This document shows positions 6,102-6,489 of a stretch of 6,489 bases of DNA, one piece after another. The notes beneath the pieces are model-generated. The model saw nothing but the letters and a program-made list of their open reading frames with translations. It ran no database searches and was not told the DNA's origin. The translations under genes were made by a program, and so were the position numbers. How positions within the stretch are numbered: position 1 is the first letter of the stretch; the number at the start of each line of letters is the position of its first letter. Origin of the DNA: Methanospirillum sp. (GTDB lineage: Archaea > Halobacteriota > Methanomicrobia > Methanomicrobiales > Methanospirillaceae); contig JAQVIE010000076.1 in NCBI GenBank assembly GCA_028695895.1, forward strand, positions 1 through 6,489, read 5' to 3'.

Positions 6102-6103
6102 TA

Positions 6104-6439
6104 ATGATACCTGGAATGAATCCCCGCAAAATGAAACAGATGATGAAACAACTTGGGATGGATATCAAGCCTATTGAGGATGTGCAGGAGATAGTCATTA
6201 CCACTTCTTCAGGCCGGTACGTGTTTGACCAGGCAGAGGTTGCGGTTATGAAGATGCAGGGAGTAGTGACCTGGCAGATTACTGGTGAACCAAGGTTTGA
6301 AGAGGCTGCTACTGTTATCCCTGACGAGGACGTGGAGCTTGTGGCCGGGCAGGCGAATGTTTCGGCTGAAGCTGCAAAGGCGGCCCTTCTTGAGACGAAG
6401 GGTGATATTGCCGAGGCTATCTTACGCCTGTCTTCATGA
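6104..6439 (+). CDS. nac: Nascent polypeptide-associated complex protein (archaeal alpha-NAC)
   Basis: Archaeal NAC is a homodimeric ribosome-associated chaperone that contacts nascent chains near the exit tunnel. The 111-residue product has the expected three parts. The basic, methionine-rich N-terminus (MNPRKMKQMMKQLGMD, 5-20) contacts the ribosome. The NAC beta domain (about 25-62: VQEIVITTSSGRYVFDQAEV then MKMQGVVTWQITGE) mediates dimerisation. The C-terminal UBA domain (about 74-110: EDVELVAGQANVSAEAAKAA, then LLETKGDIAEAILRL) has its standard GDIAEAI helix. GAGG at 6093-6096, within the end of the PUA gene, supplies the ribosome site 7 nt before the ATG. The stop overlaps the next start (ATGA). 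Confidence 0.96.
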   Translation: MIPGMNPRKMKQMMKQLGMDIKPIEDVQEIVITTSSGRYVFDQAEVAVMKMQGVVTWQITGEPRFEEAATVIPDEDVELVAGQANVSAEAAKAALLETKGDIAEAILRLSS

Positions 6440-6489
6440 TTGCAGATGGTGACCGGGTTATCCTCTCTGGCAGGGGGAAGGCGTACTTT
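6436..6489 (+). CDS. trmI: tRNA (adenine-N1)-methyltransferase, N-terminal fragment (runs off right edge)
   Basis: Only 18 codons are visible, reading MIADGDRVILSGRGKAYF. The pattern I-x-x-GDRV-L-x-x-RGK-x-Y matches the start of archaeal TrmI/Gcd14-type enzymes, which methylate A57/A58 in tRNA using S-adenosylmethionine. Such a gene is, to my knowledge, often next to nac in archaea. The ATG overlaps the nac TGA (ATGA), typical of translational coupling. The catalytic SAM-binding region lies beyond the window, so the call rests on the short N-terminus and context. Confidence 0.7.
   Translation, partial: MIADGDRVILSGRGKAYF

Noticed and set aside
1..6489. Mobile elements, CRISPR arrays, tRNA or rRNA genes
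   Set aside because: I looked for repeats, transposase-like frames, spaced palindromic repeats and tRNA arms on both strands and found none. Genes are packed with housekeeping functions.

Overview
The window comes from a methanogenic euryarchaeon, most likely class Methanomicrobia and possibly Methanomicrobiales. The evidence is the gene content: 20S proteasome alpha subunit, archaeal RNase P proteins, ribosomal protein L15e, archaeal NAC with a UBA tail, a RecJ/GAN-type DHH nuclease, and a TGT-C2/PUA protein. TATA-box promoters also fit an archaeon. The order-level placement is an impression from protein sequence, not a computed result.

Layout: two gene clusters diverge from a 103-bp intergenic region (4162-4264). 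The leftward cluster reads nnr (NAD(P)HX repair) - moaC (molybdopterin synthesis), then a 145-bp gap with its own TATA box, then rpl15e - rnp3 - rnp2 - psmA. The second half is the classic archaeal RNA-processing/translation/proteasome group, with tight gene spacing (9-nt gap, abutting TAAATG, 11-nt overlap). psmA runs off the left edge. The rightward cluster reads a DHH/DHHA1 nuclease - a TGT-C2/PUA protein - nac - the start of a trmI-like tRNA methyltransferase, with overlaps of 29 and 4 nt and a 2-nt gap. trmI runs off the right edge.

The most notable point is the nuclease gene. Its reading frame carries an in-frame TAG at 5180-5182, between the DHH and DHHA1 domains. The same frame continues past the TAG with family-like sequence, and no frameshift is needed. 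The possibilities are pyrrolysine or other readthrough, a natural split into two polypeptides, a strain-level nonsense mutation, or a sequencing error. The codon lies inside a potential RNA fold, and a GTG with a Shine-Dalgarno-like GGTGA lies just downstream. The seven other stops visible in the window are TAA or TGA.

Other regulatory signals are two compact hairpins in the predicted rpl15e mRNA leader, one TATA box exactly midway between the divergent start codons, and short direct repeats near both promoters. No mobile elements, CRISPR arrays, tRNA or rRNA genes were seen. The genes are otherwise housekeeping, and I see no evidence for a wholly new multigene system.
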